A DNA stretch of 64,000 bases, taken from positions 1 to 64,000 of the forward strand of contig SUUT01000005.1 of NCBI GenBank assembly GCA_015062385.1, given 5' to 3'. Source of the DNA: Alphaproteobacteria bacterium (GTDB taxonomy: Bacteria; Pseudomonadota; Alphaproteobacteria; CAAHEQ01; UBA3637). Shown here piece by piece: positions 43,785 to 52,331 of this stretch (position 1 is its first letter; each line of letters begins with the position of its first letter). A program made the position numbers and the translations under genes. Under the pieces are notes generated by a model. It ran no database searches. It worked only from the letters and a program-made list of their open reading frames with translations, and was not told the DNA's origin.

Positions 43785-44269
43785 TCTAAATCCCCTTCAT
43801 CACTTGTTTTAATTTGTTTTTTTTCTCGCATATAAGCATTTACTTTATCCATTAATTCACTTAAAATCAAGGCATCTTGCGTATATAAAATTTCATCACC
43901 GGAAGAAAGCATATCTTCCGTTCCGCCCGGAATGATTTCCAAATATTTAGCCCCCAACAGTCCGTCTGTTTCTATGATGGCGGATGAATCGTCCGAAATC
44001 TTAATCGGCTCAAAAAATCCGATTTTGACCCGTACCTGATATCCCTCCCCTAACATCTGATCCAATACTCGACCGACCTTTATACCAGCAATCCGCACAT
44101 CAGCCCCATTCATCAATCCATCTGCTTTTGTAAATGGTGCATATAAAACAAACCCGTCTTTATCTTTATCCATGGCCGCCCGAGAATGAACGAATCCTAA
44201 CAAAACAACCAATACCACAACCAACAAAGTGCCTGCAATAATTGAACGATTTTCCGAACTTATCTTCAT
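43781..44269 (-). CDS. Second MlaD-like MCE-domain protein (162 aa)
   Basis: An N-terminal membrane helix (IIAGTLLVVVLVVLLGFV) is followed by an MCE domain: FTKADGLMNGADVRIAGIKVGRV, then IETDGLLGAKYLEIIPGG. It is homologous to the mlaD product encoded immediately downstream, and the two genes overlap. Two tandem single-MCE genes in one operon suggest a hetero-oligomeric ring, or a duplication with divergence of the C-terminal helix (ILSELMDKVNAYMREKK). Transport of phospholipid is expected from the family. Confidence 0.82.
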   Translation of the reverse strand: MKISSENRSIIAGTLLVVVLVVLLGFVHSRAAMDKDKDGFVLYAPFTKADGLMNGADVRIAGIKVGRVLDQMLGEGYQVRVKIGFFEPIKISDDSSAIIETDGLLGAKYLEIIPGGTEDMLSSGDEILYTQDALILSELMDKVNAYMREKKQIKTSDEGDLE

Positions 44270-44399
44270 TTTTTCATCTTCCCTTTATCGGTATTTGACA
44301 GGATTTTCTCCAAATTGTCAAGCAGTTTTCATTTTTTTAAGCGAATAAAATTGACGAACGCCTTTTTTTTGACTAAACTGTTATAAACAGGAGTTCTCT

Positions 44400-45704
44400 A
44401 TGCCGAAAATTTTTCACATCGTTTTAATTATTTGTTTTATTTTCATTCAATTTCCGGTACATGCCATTTCCGTTATTCGGGATACGGAAACAGAAGGGGT
44501 TATCTTAACGTACATTCGTCAAATTTTCAAAGCAGCAGGATTAAATCCCAACAATGCACAGGTTGTATTGGTTAACGATTCGTCTATCAATGCCTTTGTT
44601 GCCGGCGGACAAGCTATTTTTGTGCATTCCGGTTTAATTACAACGGCAAAAACAGTAGATGACCTTATTTTTGTTTTGGCACACGAAACAGGACATATTG
44701 TCGGCGGACATATTGTCCGAGGACAGGGCATTTACTCAAAAGCCCGTACAACGGCATTAATTTCCACAATTTTAGGTGGATTAGTTGCCGTTGCCGGCCG
44801 TCCGGATGCCGGATTAGCCGTTATGATGGGTGGAGCAACCTCTGCCTCCGGCATTTTTACCGCCTATCAACAAACAGAAGAAAGTGCTGCCGACAGAACG
44901 GCTGTTGATATTTTGAAAAAAACAAATTATTCCTTAAAAGGATTTGAAAACACCATGTCCGCCATTCAGGCACAAGAACGATTATCTGCTGAAAGTGATT
45001 TTTCTTATCTGCGAACACACCCACTGACAAAAGACCGAATCAAAGCATTGGAACGCTTTACCAAAAATGCACAACCGACAAAAGAAGATATTCGGTTTGA
45101 GTTAATTAAAGCAAAATTAATCGGATTTTTATATGACCCCAAAGAAACATTCAGCATTTATCAACACCAATCCGATATGCCCGCCGATTATGCCCGTTCC
45201 ATTGCATTATATCGTTCTCATCAATTCAATCAATCACAACTGCTGTTAGATAAATTAATTGCTCAAAAACCTGATTATCCATATTTTTACGAACTTAAAG
45301 CACAATTTTATTTGGAAACCGGAGATATCGACAACGCCATCCGTTGGTATCGCAAAACTGTTCAAATGATGCCTAATGCCCCACTTATTCAATTATCATT
45401 GGCACAAGCCTTATTGCAAAATCCAACCGAACAAACTGCAAAAGAATCCGTTCCTTATTTAAAATATGTTTTAAGCAAAGAAACTGATACACCTCTTGGT
45501 TGGCAATTATTGGCAACAGCATATGAACAAACGGGTAATCAACAAGAAATTCCATACGTTATGGCAGAATATTACAGAACACTCGGCGATTTAAAAAGTG
45601 CAAAAAAAATGGCTCAAAAGGCATTAAAAACGGTGCCACAAGGGACACCGAGTTATATCCGTTCACAAGACATTATTGCTTTACCGGAGAATAAAAGATA
45701 TTAA
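44400..45704 (+). CDS. BepA-like M48 metalloprotease with TPR domain (434 aa)
   Basis: A signal peptide (VLIICFIFIQFPVHA) precedes an M48 protease domain. The zinc motif HETGH is at residues 95-99, followed by GGH and the downstream Glu in EESAADRTAVDIL. Helical TPR-like repeats make up the C-terminal half (FYELKAQFYLETGDIDNAIRWY, LLATAYEQTGNQQE). This architecture is that of BepA (YfgC), a periplasmic chaperone/protease that assists or degrades outer-membrane beta-barrels such as LptD. The 3' end overlaps the convergent DUF3126 gene by four bases. It lies near the mlaD operon, consistent with an outer-membrane homeostasis neighbourhood. Confidence 0.9.
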   Translation: MPKIFHIVLIICFIFIQFPVHAISVIRDTETEGVILTYIRQIFKAAGLNPNNAQVVLVNDSSINAFVAGGQAIFVHSGLITTAKTVDDLIFVLAHETGHIVGGHIVRGQGIYSKARTTALISTILGGLVAVAGRPDAGLAVMMGGATSASGIFTAYQQTEESAADRTAVDILKKTNYSLKGFENTMSAIQAQERLSAESDFSYLRTHPLTKDRIKALERFTKNAQPTKEDIRFELIKAKLIGFLYDPKETFSIYQHQSDMPADYARSIALYRSHQFNQSQLLLDKLIAQKPDYPYFYELKAQFYLETGDIDNAIRWYRKTVQMMPNAPLIQLSLAQALLQNPTEQTAKESVPYLKYVLSKETDTPLGWQLLATAYEQTGNQQEIPYVMAEYYRTLGDLKSAKKMAQKALKTVPQGTPSYIRSQDIIALPENKRY

Positions 45705-45922
45705 AAGCCTTCAATATCTTCCGGTAAAATTGACATATTCCAGTCGTAGGAAATTTCACCGTCATCATCATTTTTATAAACAACACCGATAAATTCTTTA
45801 CCGACATAAACTTCTGCCGGTGCATCAACACCCGTTCCCTTTTGAACATTAATTTCCGGATTCCAAAATAATTGTTGCAAATATGTTTGAACTTTAACCA
45901 TTTCTTCAGGTGTTAAGATCAT
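45701..45922 (-). CDS. DUF3126 family protein (73 aa)
   Basis: This small alphaproteobacterial protein has the family's opening (TPEEMVKVQTYLQQLFWNPEI) and the AEVYVGKEFIGVVYKNDDDGEISY core, ending in WNMSILPEDI. No function is known. AAGGAAA precedes the start. It is transcribed convergently with the BepA-like gene and the ends overlap by four bases. Confidence 0.88.
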   Translation of the reverse strand: MILTPEEMVKVQTYLQQLFWNPEINVQKGTGVDAPAEVYVGKEFIGVVYKNDDDGEISYDWNMSILPEDIEGF

Positions 45923-45980
45923 CGTAATTTCCTTTCATTTTTTGCTTTTAATTTTTCTCTTTTTTGATTATAATGAATTT

Positions 45981-46949
45981 ATGAAACAGATACAAGAAAA
46001 AAAAGTACCGACATACAAAATATCCATTGCTCCGATGTTGGATTGGACGGATAGGCATTTCCGCTTTTTCCTCCGCCAGATTTGCAAACGCCCGCTTTTC
46101 TACTCTGAAATGATTGCTACACCAGCATTGATTTTGGGAAATCGGGCAAAACTGTTGGACTATTCTCCCGAAGAACATCCCCTTGCTTTACAGGTCGGTG
46201 GTTCACACCCGCAAATGATGGCACAATGTGCTCAATACGGGTATGACTGGGGATACCAAGAAATCAATATCAATGCCGGATGTCCCTCCTCTCGTGTACA
46301 GGCTGGTGCTTTTGGGGCTGTACTGATGAAAACACCCGAAATAGTTGCCGATTGTGTTGCCGAAATGGTTGCAAAGGTCAATATTCCGATTACGGTTAAA
46401 ACACGCATATCTCTTGTTGATGCAGACGGAAACGGATTTAATGCTTTATTCAAATTTGCCGATTTAGTTCAAAAAGCCGGATGTTCTCATTTAATTGTAC
46501 ATGCCCGACAAGCAAAATTAAATTTATCCCCCAAAGATAATCGGGGAGAACGATTACCACTTAATTATAACCTTGTCTATCAGCTCAAAAAAAGTTTTCC
46601 GGATATGCCGATATCCATAAATGGCAATATTCTAAATGAAGAAAGCATTCAACAGCACTTACAATTTGTTGACGGCGTTATGATTGGACGATGGGCTTAT
46701 GGCAATCCGTATGCATTGGCACAAATCGATTCTCATTTCTATCAGGATCAACATCCCATATTATCCCGCTGGGAAGTTTTGGAAAACATGATCCCGTATT
46801 TAGAAAAAAATCAGGATAAATTAAGTATTATCTGCCCACATTTAATGGGGCTGTTTCACGGACAACAAAATGCCAAAATTTACAAACAAACATTAATGAA
46901 CAGAAATATTACCGAATTAAAAAATTTTCTACGCCAAAATAAAGAATAA
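45981..46949 (+). CDS. dusA: tRNA-dihydrouridine(20/20a) synthase DusA
   Basis: DusA is an FMN enzyme that reduces uridines in the tRNA D-loop. Signatures are ISIAPMLDWTDRHFRFFLR, SEMIATPALI, LQVGGSHPQMM, EININAGCPSSRVQ (catalytic Cys in GCPS), VKTRISL, HLIVHARQAKLNLSPK and MIGRWAYGNP, typical of the DusA subfamily. I start at ATG 45981 because alignment with the family begins just after it. A TTG at 45942 is the only longer option. A TATAAT (45969-45974) ends only 6 bp before this ATG and no ribosome binding site is visible, so the mRNA may be leaderless or nearly so. Confidence 0.94.
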   Translation: MKQIQEKKVPTYKISIAPMLDWTDRHFRFFLRQICKRPLFYSEMIATPALILGNRAKLLDYSPEEHPLALQVGGSHPQMMAQCAQYGYDWGYQEININAGCPSSRVQAGAFGAVLMKTPEIVADCVAEMVAKVNIPITVKTRISLVDADGNGFNALFKFADLVQKAGCSHLIVHARQAKLNLSPKDNRGERLPLNYNLVYQLKKSFPDMPISINGNILNEESIQQHLQFVDGVMIGRWAYGNPYALAQIDSHFYQDQHPILSRWEVLENMIPYLEKNQDKLSIICPHLMGLFHGQQNAKIYKQTLMNRNITELKNFLRQNKE

Positions 46950-47043
46950 TCCGACAAATTCATTGAACCGCAAAAAAAACTTGCCTGTTTCGCAAAAAAG
47001 AGGTATCCTAAAAAAAGAAGCAATAAAATTGACGGAGGTATCG

Positions 47044-47679
47044 ATGGTTCGTGCAATTAGAAAAATCAAACGAAAAACAGCAAAAGTCATTATAAAACAC
47101 CGAAAATATTATCGCTCCCGTTTAACAGCGGCACAAGATAAAAAACGGCGAAAACGCATGACTGCTTTCTTATTGGGATTGGCGGCTGTTTTGCTCGTAA
47201 CCCCTTGGTTATTGTGCTTACGTCATAAGTTTTTGGAATCCCAACTTTCCCAAGAAGATGTATCTGTTCATCAAACACTTCATACCATTGCCAATATTGT
47301 CCATCGACACCACAACGGGTACCCCGAATATTGCAAAAAGAAAGGACATTTATTGGTAAATTATCCGATTGTATTTACAGAAACGTTTAAATCCGATTTG
47401 ATTGTTTTTAATACAGTAGCACGGAAAAACAATTTAACCCCTGCCGGCATTATGGCAAATATTCAACGAGAATTTGCATCCGTATCGGAAAAAGCCATTC
47501 AAAAAGAATTTAAAAAACTGACAAACGGACAACTCAAAACCGTTGATGGCAAAACAATCCGAACGGAAAAAGAATTGTGTCAATATATTGATGCGAATCC
47601 CAAAGAATGGATTAATCGACATCAGTCTGCCATTAAAATTATGCAAGAAGCAGTTCAATCCTTACAAGTTGAAGACTAG
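47044..47679 (+). CDS. Hypothetical single-pass membrane protein (211 aa)
   Basis: I do not recognise this protein. A strongly basic N-terminus (RAIRKIKRKTAKVIIKHRKYYRSR) is followed by one transmembrane helix at about residues 42-60 (FLLGLAAVLLVTPWLL). A soluble domain of about 150 residues follows, with HHNGYPEYCKKKGHLLVNYP and helical LTPAGIMANIQREFASV. By the positive-inside rule the C-terminal domain would be periplasmic. GGAGG lies directly before ATG 47044; a longer TTG start at 46963 lacks one. It follows dusA by about 95 bp. Confidence 0.7.
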   Translation: MVRAIRKIKRKTAKVIIKHRKYYRSRLTAAQDKKRRKRMTAFLLGLAAVLLVTPWLLCLRHKFLESQLSQEDVSVHQTLHTIANIVHRHHNGYPEYCKKKGHLLVNYPIVFTETFKSDLIVFNTVARKNNLTPAGIMANIQREFASVSEKAIQKEFKKLTNGQLKTVDGKTIRTEKELCQYIDANPKEWINRHQSAIKIMQEAVQSLQVED

Positions 47680-47749
47680 CTTTTTGATTTTTTCACGAAG
47701 TTAAAATAAAAAACATCTCCACATTGGTTATTGGCTTTAAACAATCCGA

Positions 47750-48625
47750 TTATTTTTCCTTAACACCCCAATAATACCATTCCGCCCCGATTTCCGCCAT
47801 TAAATTCGGTAATAAAATATATCCGTCCGATGGAGCAAGCAAACTTGTTCCATCATCATAAACAGCTATTTTATCGCCTTTGTAAATTTTATCCAAATGC
47901 TTATAATTTTGGCACAAACGACCGGATTTTTCTTTTACGATATATTCTTTTAACCGAATAATCGTCTTTTTTTTAGTTGATTGAATATCTGCAATTTGTA
48001 CATCGTTTGGTAACTGCTCAATCATATCAAAAACCCTTAATGCATTTAAAATCGCCTGATAGGCTAATTCTATCGCTTGAGGTTCTTTATGATATCCACA
48101 TTCCACTGTTGTTGCCGATTGACCACATATATGAGCATATTGTTCTGTAGAACAATCGGATATATTGTCCTTATCAGCATAAATAGAAGGCCATCCTGTT
48201 AACACATAATCAACATTTAATGACTGAATAAACAGTTGATTATATTCTTTCGGATAATCGCAAAAAGCAAAAGGAACATCCCCTTTGCAATGTGTAGAAT
48301 GTAAATCCAATGTAAAATCATTTTCCCGTATTAAGGGGGCAATTTCATTTGCACATTTTTGCTCATATGTTATCGGATGAGAATGTTGTTTTATTACTCG
48401 ATTTAAATTTTCATCAATTTGCCGAATATCTTGGCGATAAGCTTGCGGATTACAAATCGGAACAAGAGTTAAGCATCCGCTTTTTAATTGAAACCGTCCG
48501 AATTGCAAATCAGTAATTATTTTTTGACAAGCATATATACCGGCAATTTCATTCCCATGAATACCACCCAGAACTAATAAATTCATACCAACCTTATTAC
48601 TCTTAAATACAAATTTTTCTATCAT
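47750..48625 (-). CDS. Succinylglutamate desuccinylase/aspartoacylase-family metallohydrolase (291 aa)
   Basis: This is an M14-like zinc carboxypeptidase fold of the AstE/ASPA group. The zinc ligands are in GGIHGNEIAG (His23 and Glu26), with the third His in TLDLHSTHCKG. Asn/Arg substrate residues lie in ENLNRV, and the general-base Glu in TTVECGYH. The C-terminal beta domain (IYKGDKIAVYDDGTSLLAPSDGYILLP) matches the family. Members remove acyl groups from amino acids, such as N-acetyl-aspartate or succinyl-glutamate; the substrate here is unknown. The gene is alone on its strand. Confidence 0.88.
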   Translation of the reverse strand: MIEKFVFKSNKVGMNLLVLGGIHGNEIAGIYACQKIITDLQFGRFQLKSGCLTLVPICNPQAYRQDIRQIDENLNRVIKQHSHPITYEQKCANEIAPLIRENDFTLDLHSTHCKGDVPFAFCDYPKEYNQLFIQSLNVDYVLTGWPSIYADKDNISDCSTEQYAHICGQSATTVECGYHKEPQAIELAYQAILNALRVFDMIEQLPNDVQIADIQSTKKKTIIRLKEYIVKEKSGRLCQNYKHLDKIYKGDKIAVYDDGTSLLAPSDGYILLPNLMAEIGAEWYYWGVKEK

Positions 48626-48806
48626 GTAAAACCTCTTTTAATTAGAAACAGATATAAAAACTCTACCAAAAAAAACACACCTTGTCAAATACGATAAATT
48701 TCCGTCTAACAAACAATAAAAAAAGCAAATTTTATAAAAAAAAGTTTGCTATCCGTAAAATAATAAGTATACTCAAACTTGTTTCACTGTTAACAAAGGA
48801 TTTTTT

Positions 48807-49859
48807 ATGAAAAAACAGATTTTATTACTTGTTGGTATGTTATTTGCATCAACAGCATTTGCAAATAACTCTTTTTGGGCAGAAATAACACCGGAGAAAT
48901 TACAACCGTTAATTCAGCATCCGGAAGTTAAAATCAATCAAAAAGACAGAACAGGTCGTACAGCATTGATGTTTGCTGCACAATTTAATCAAAAACCAGC
49001 AGTTGTCAATGCGTTAATTGAACGTGGTGCAGATATTAATGCCCGTAATTTTGATGGGGTTACCCCTTTAATGTACGCCAGTTACAGTAATCCCAATCCG
49101 GAAGTAATCGAATCATTGATAAACAAGGGGGCAGATGTCAATGCCCGTGACCGTGCCGGTTGGACTTCCTTAATGGTCGCCAGTTATAATAATCCTAATC
49201 CCAAAATAATCGAAACTCTTATCAAACACGGAGCAGATGTCAATGCCCGCAACAAAGACGGCGTCACCCCACTCATGTGGGCAAGTCTGTTTAATAAAAA
49301 TACAGAAATCATTCGCACATTAATTAAAAATGGAGCATTAGTAGATACCCGCAATCGGGATGGTTGGACTTCTTTAATGGTTGCCAGCTATAATAATTCC
49401 AATCCGGAAATTATCGATGCACTCATCAAAGCCGGAGCAGATGTCAATGCCCGTAATAAAGACGGAATTACCCCCTTACGATTAGCCAGTTATAACAATC
49501 CGAACCCGCGTATTATAGAAACACTTATCAAATGGGGAGCCAAGGTAAATGTACGCCGTCAAGATGGTGTGACACCATTAATGGAAGCCTGCTTTAACAA
49601 TGCAAGTTCCGAAGTAATTGAAACACTCATTCATCGGGGAGCAGATATTAATATGCAGGATAAATACGGATGGACACCACTCATGCACGCCTGTTATAAA
49701 AACCGAAATCCGGAAGTTGTTCGCATGTTATTAAAATATGGAGCTGATGTAAAAATGCGAAGTAATGCCGGTAAAACAGCTTTGGAATATGCTCGTGGCA
49801 ATCCGTATATTAATAACAAAAAAATCTATTGGGAAATGAATGATTTAATTTATAAATAA
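48807..49859 (+). CDS. Secreted ankyrin-repeat protein (350 aa)
   Basis: A Sec signal peptide (ILLLVGMLFASTAFA, cleavage after residue ~19) is followed by about nine ankyrin repeats of 33-35 residues. Consensus blocks are NARNKDGVTPLMWAS, NPEIIDALIKAGADV and TGRTALMFAAQ. Repeats carry an extra NNPNPE-type loop. Ankyrin stacks bind proteins. With a signal peptide this one would act in the periplasm, or outside the cell if exported further. Ankyrin proteins are common in host-associated bacteria, which does not prove an effector role. The gene ends just before a strong terminator. Confidence 0.9.
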   Translation: MKKQILLLVGMLFASTAFANNSFWAEITPEKLQPLIQHPEVKINQKDRTGRTALMFAAQFNQKPAVVNALIERGADINARNFDGVTPLMYASYSNPNPEVIESLINKGADVNARDRAGWTSLMVASYNNPNPKIIETLIKHGADVNARNKDGVTPLMWASLFNKNTEIIRTLIKNGALVDTRNRDGWTSLMVASYNNSNPEIIDALIKAGADVNARNKDGITPLRLASYNNPNPRIIETLIKWGAKVNVRRQDGVTPLMEACFNNASSEVIETLIHRGADINMQDKYGWTPLMHACYKNRNPEVVRMLLKYGADVKMRSNAGKTALEYARGNPYINNKKIYWEMNDLIYK

Positions 49860-49869
49860 AACTGTTTTT

Positions 49870-49898
49870 AAGGTCGGTATAAAATACCGGCCTTTTTT
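49870..49898 (+). terminator. Terminator of the ankyrin gene
   Basis: AAGGTCGGTAT and ATACCGGCCTT form an 11-bp stem with one G-U pair, followed by TTTT. Confidence 0.85.
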
Positions 49899-49914
49899 AT
49901 AAACGGAGAGCCGA

Positions 49915-50520
49915 ATGCATTATTTAATAGATATTGATAACACATTGATCGAAACATTTTATATCGATAAAAACAATGAAGTTCATTTTTATTGGTCACA
50001 AGAATTTAAAAAAGATTTTGGTCTATCCCCTGTCATATTAAAAGATTTATTTACCCAATCATTTTGTATGGCAATGCAACAAACAACAAACATTCAAATA
50101 TATGTTCAACAATTTTTGAAAAAATACAATCTACCCTATACTCCGGAACAATTTTTGGAATATTGGTTATCTCGTGATGCACGCATTAACCCTGATTTTT
50201 ATTGTTGGATAAAAACAATGCAACAAAAAGGGCATCATTTTTATATTGCATCCAATCAGCCATATATCCGAATGAATTATTTAATCAATCATTTTAAAGA
50301 CTGGAAAAATACATTCGAATATATTTTTACATCTTCAAGATTAGGTGTTTCAAAACCTAACCCCGCTTTTTTTCAAATGATACAAAATACGCTTCATGTT
50401 CCTTTTTCGGATATTTGTTTAATTGACGATGATATCCAAAACATCAAGACGGCAACCGACTTAGGCATGCAAACCGTTTTATATCAATCCTTATCGGATT
50501 TACCGATAATAACAGATTAA
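49915..50520 (+). CDS. HAD-superfamily hydrolase (201 aa)
   Basis: The nucleophile motif is DIDNT (Asp6, Asp8). Motif II is ASNQPYIR, the conserved Lys lies in RLGVSKPNPAFF, and motif IV is CLIDDDIQNIKTATDLGM. A helical cap at about residues 20-90 places it with class I HAD phosphatases (YjjG/pyrimidine 5'-nucleotidase-like). The substrate is unknown. It starts 17 bp after the ankyrin terminator with a GGAGAG site. Confidence 0.88.
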   Translation: MHYLIDIDNTLIETFYIDKNNEVHFYWSQEFKKDFGLSPVILKDLFTQSFCMAMQQTTNIQIYVQQFLKKYNLPYTPEQFLEYWLSRDARINPDFYCWIKTMQQKGHHFYIASNQPYIRMNYLINHFKDWKNTFEYIFTSSRLGVSKPNPAFFQMIQNTLHVPFSDICLIDDDIQNIKTATDLGMQTVLYQSLSDLPIITD

Positions 50521-50571
50521 TATATTAATTTTTTATTCGCTTTTGTTCACAACCCAATTTACGGGCACAAT

Positions 50572-51051
50572 TTAACATATCATTGCGTGCCAAATCAAAA
50601 CAGGAGCTTTTTTACCAACTGAACCGGATAATTCAGCAATAATGTGCATTGATTGAATCATTCGGGCCGTCTGTTTTGCCACATATGCCGTTTCATAAGA
50701 GCTTAATAACTGCCATTCTGCCGTATGTTTTAATCGGGCAGCAAGCATTGCCGGTGTTAATCCCTGATTATTGGTAATCAAAGGATTGGGATGATACTTA
50801 CTGATTAAATAAAATGTATCCATCACATTTTCAAACCGTTGTTTGCTGGTTTCAATAGCATTATGTCCCCGTAACGAAAAATTATTCAATGTCGCATGAA
50901 GAAGCGTATCGCCATCTTTATTTTGTCCGTCAACATTACATCCTTTTTCTAACAATTCCTGAATTTTAGAAACTTCCGCTTGAATCTGATGATATTCTTT
51001 TTGGCTGATTGCCGTTAAACACGCTTCTATTTTAATATTCATTTTAGTCAT
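50572..51051 (-). CDS. Small ankyrin-repeat protein (159 aa)
   Basis: Two to three ankyrin-like repeats are visible: VSKIQELLEKGCNVDGQNKDGDTLLHATL, and YHPNPLITNNQGLTPAMLAARL. A helical tail with a weak hydrophobic stretch follows. There is no signal peptide, so it is probably cytoplasmic. AAAGGA precedes the start; a second in-frame Met lies three codons later. It follows the fprA gene by 18 bp on the same strand and may be co-transcribed. Confidence 0.8.
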   Translation of the reverse strand: MTKMNIKIEACLTAISQKEYHQIQAEVSKIQELLEKGCNVDGQNKDGDTLLHATLNNFSLRGHNAIETSKQRFENVMDTFYLISKYHPNPLITNNQGLTPAMLAARLKHTAEWQLLSSYETAYVAKQTARMIQSMHIIAELSGSVGKKAPVLIWHAMIC

Positions 51052-51069
51052 ATATTCAATCCTTTTTAT

Positions 51070-52239
51070 TTATGCATTTAATAATGCTGTTACCAGTTGT
51101 TCCAATTGTTCGGTGTCTGCCTTTTTAAAAGCAGATTTAATCGTTACTTTTTCCGGTAAAACAGTTATACCTTTCAATCCCGATAACTCTTCTGCCATTT
51201 TTTTTGCCGCCATTGGTGCCCATGTTCCGTTTTCAATCAAAGCAACCGTTCTGTTTTGAAAATTTTTTGATTTTAAATGATGAATAAAACTTTCCATACA
51301 AGGAAATAATCCGCCATCATAGGTAACACTTGCCAAAACCAAATGACTGTATCGGAAAGCATCTTCAACTGCCTCTGCCATATCCGAACGAGCCAAATCG
51401 GTTAAAACAACTTTTGAAGCCCCCTTTTGAAGTAACATATCTTTCAGTTTTTCCGCTACTGCTTTCGTATGTCCGTAAATAGAGGCATAAGCAATCAAAA
51501 TACCCCTATCTTCCGGTTGATAACTGCTCCATATATGATATTTATTTAAATAATATTCCAAATTTTCCGTTAACATCGGTCCATGCAAGGGATAAATTTT
51601 TTGAATATCCAGTTGGGCGGCTTTTTTTAATACATTTTGGACAGAAGCCCCATATTTTCCGACAATATTAATATAATACCGACGGGCTTCACAATCCCAT
51701 TCTTCATCGGTATCCAATGCACCGAATTTTCCGAAAGCATCTGCCGAAAACAATACCTTCTCTTTTGTTTCGTATGCAAACATTACTTCCGGCCAATGAA
51801 CCATCGGAGCCATCACAAAAGAAAGACAATGTTCGCCCAATGAAAGCATATCTCCTTCATCAACAATAATTTGTCTGTTTGTCAAATCCAATTCTTCAAA
51901 AAATTGAGTAATCATTTGAAATACTTTTACATTAGAAACAACTTTTGCAGAAGGATACGTTTTTAAAAACTTTTCAATACTGCCGGCATGATCAGGCTCC
52001 ATATGCAAAACAACCAGATAATCCGGCGTTCTGTCCGCCAAAACAACTTTTAAATGAGAAAACCATTCTTCACTTTTTCGCAAATCAACCGTATCCATAA
52101 CTGCAATTTTTTCATCTTTTATTACATACGAATTATATGAAATACCATTAGGAACAATATATTGTCCTTCAAATAAATCAATGGTTTTATCATCTGTACC
52201 GATATAAAAAATTTTATCCGACAATCGGTTATTTTGCAT
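51070..52239 (-). CDS. fprA: Flavodiiron protein (FprA-type)
   Basis: Flavodiiron proteins reduce O2 or NO in anaerobes. The N-terminal metallo-beta-lactamase-like domain carries the diiron motif HMEPDH (residues 79-84), with further ligands in PMVHWPEVMFAY and YPLHGPM. The C-terminal flavodoxin domain starts near residue 250 (IAYASIYGHTKAVAEKL) and includes VLASVTYDGGLFPCMESF and the ENGTWAP loop. There is no extra C-terminal rubredoxin domain, so electrons come from a separate donor. Length (389 aa) is normal. Its presence fits an anaerobe needing oxygen or NO protection. Confidence 0.94.
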   Translation of the reverse strand: MQNNRLSDKIFYIGTDDKTIDLFEGQYIVPNGISYNSYVIKDEKIAVMDTVDLRKSEEWFSHLKVVLADRTPDYLVVLHMEPDHAGSIEKFLKTYPSAKVVSNVKVFQMITQFFEELDLTNRQIIVDEGDMLSLGEHCLSFVMAPMVHWPEVMFAYETKEKVLFSADAFGKFGALDTDEEWDCEARRYYINIVGKYGASVQNVLKKAAQLDIQKIYPLHGPMLTENLEYYLNKYHIWSSYQPEDRGILIAYASIYGHTKAVAEKLKDMLLQKGASKVVLTDLARSDMAEAVEDAFRYSHLVLASVTYDGGLFPCMESFIHHLKSKNFQNRTVALIENGTWAPMAAKKMAEELSGLKGITVLPEKVTIKSAFKKADTEQLEQLVTALLNA

Positions 52240-52331
52240 AACAAGCCCCTTTCGTTCTATAATTATTACAAGTAGGGCTATTTTATCAAATTAACCACTT
52301 TTTTTCAAGCAAAATAATGTTTCTAATTCTG

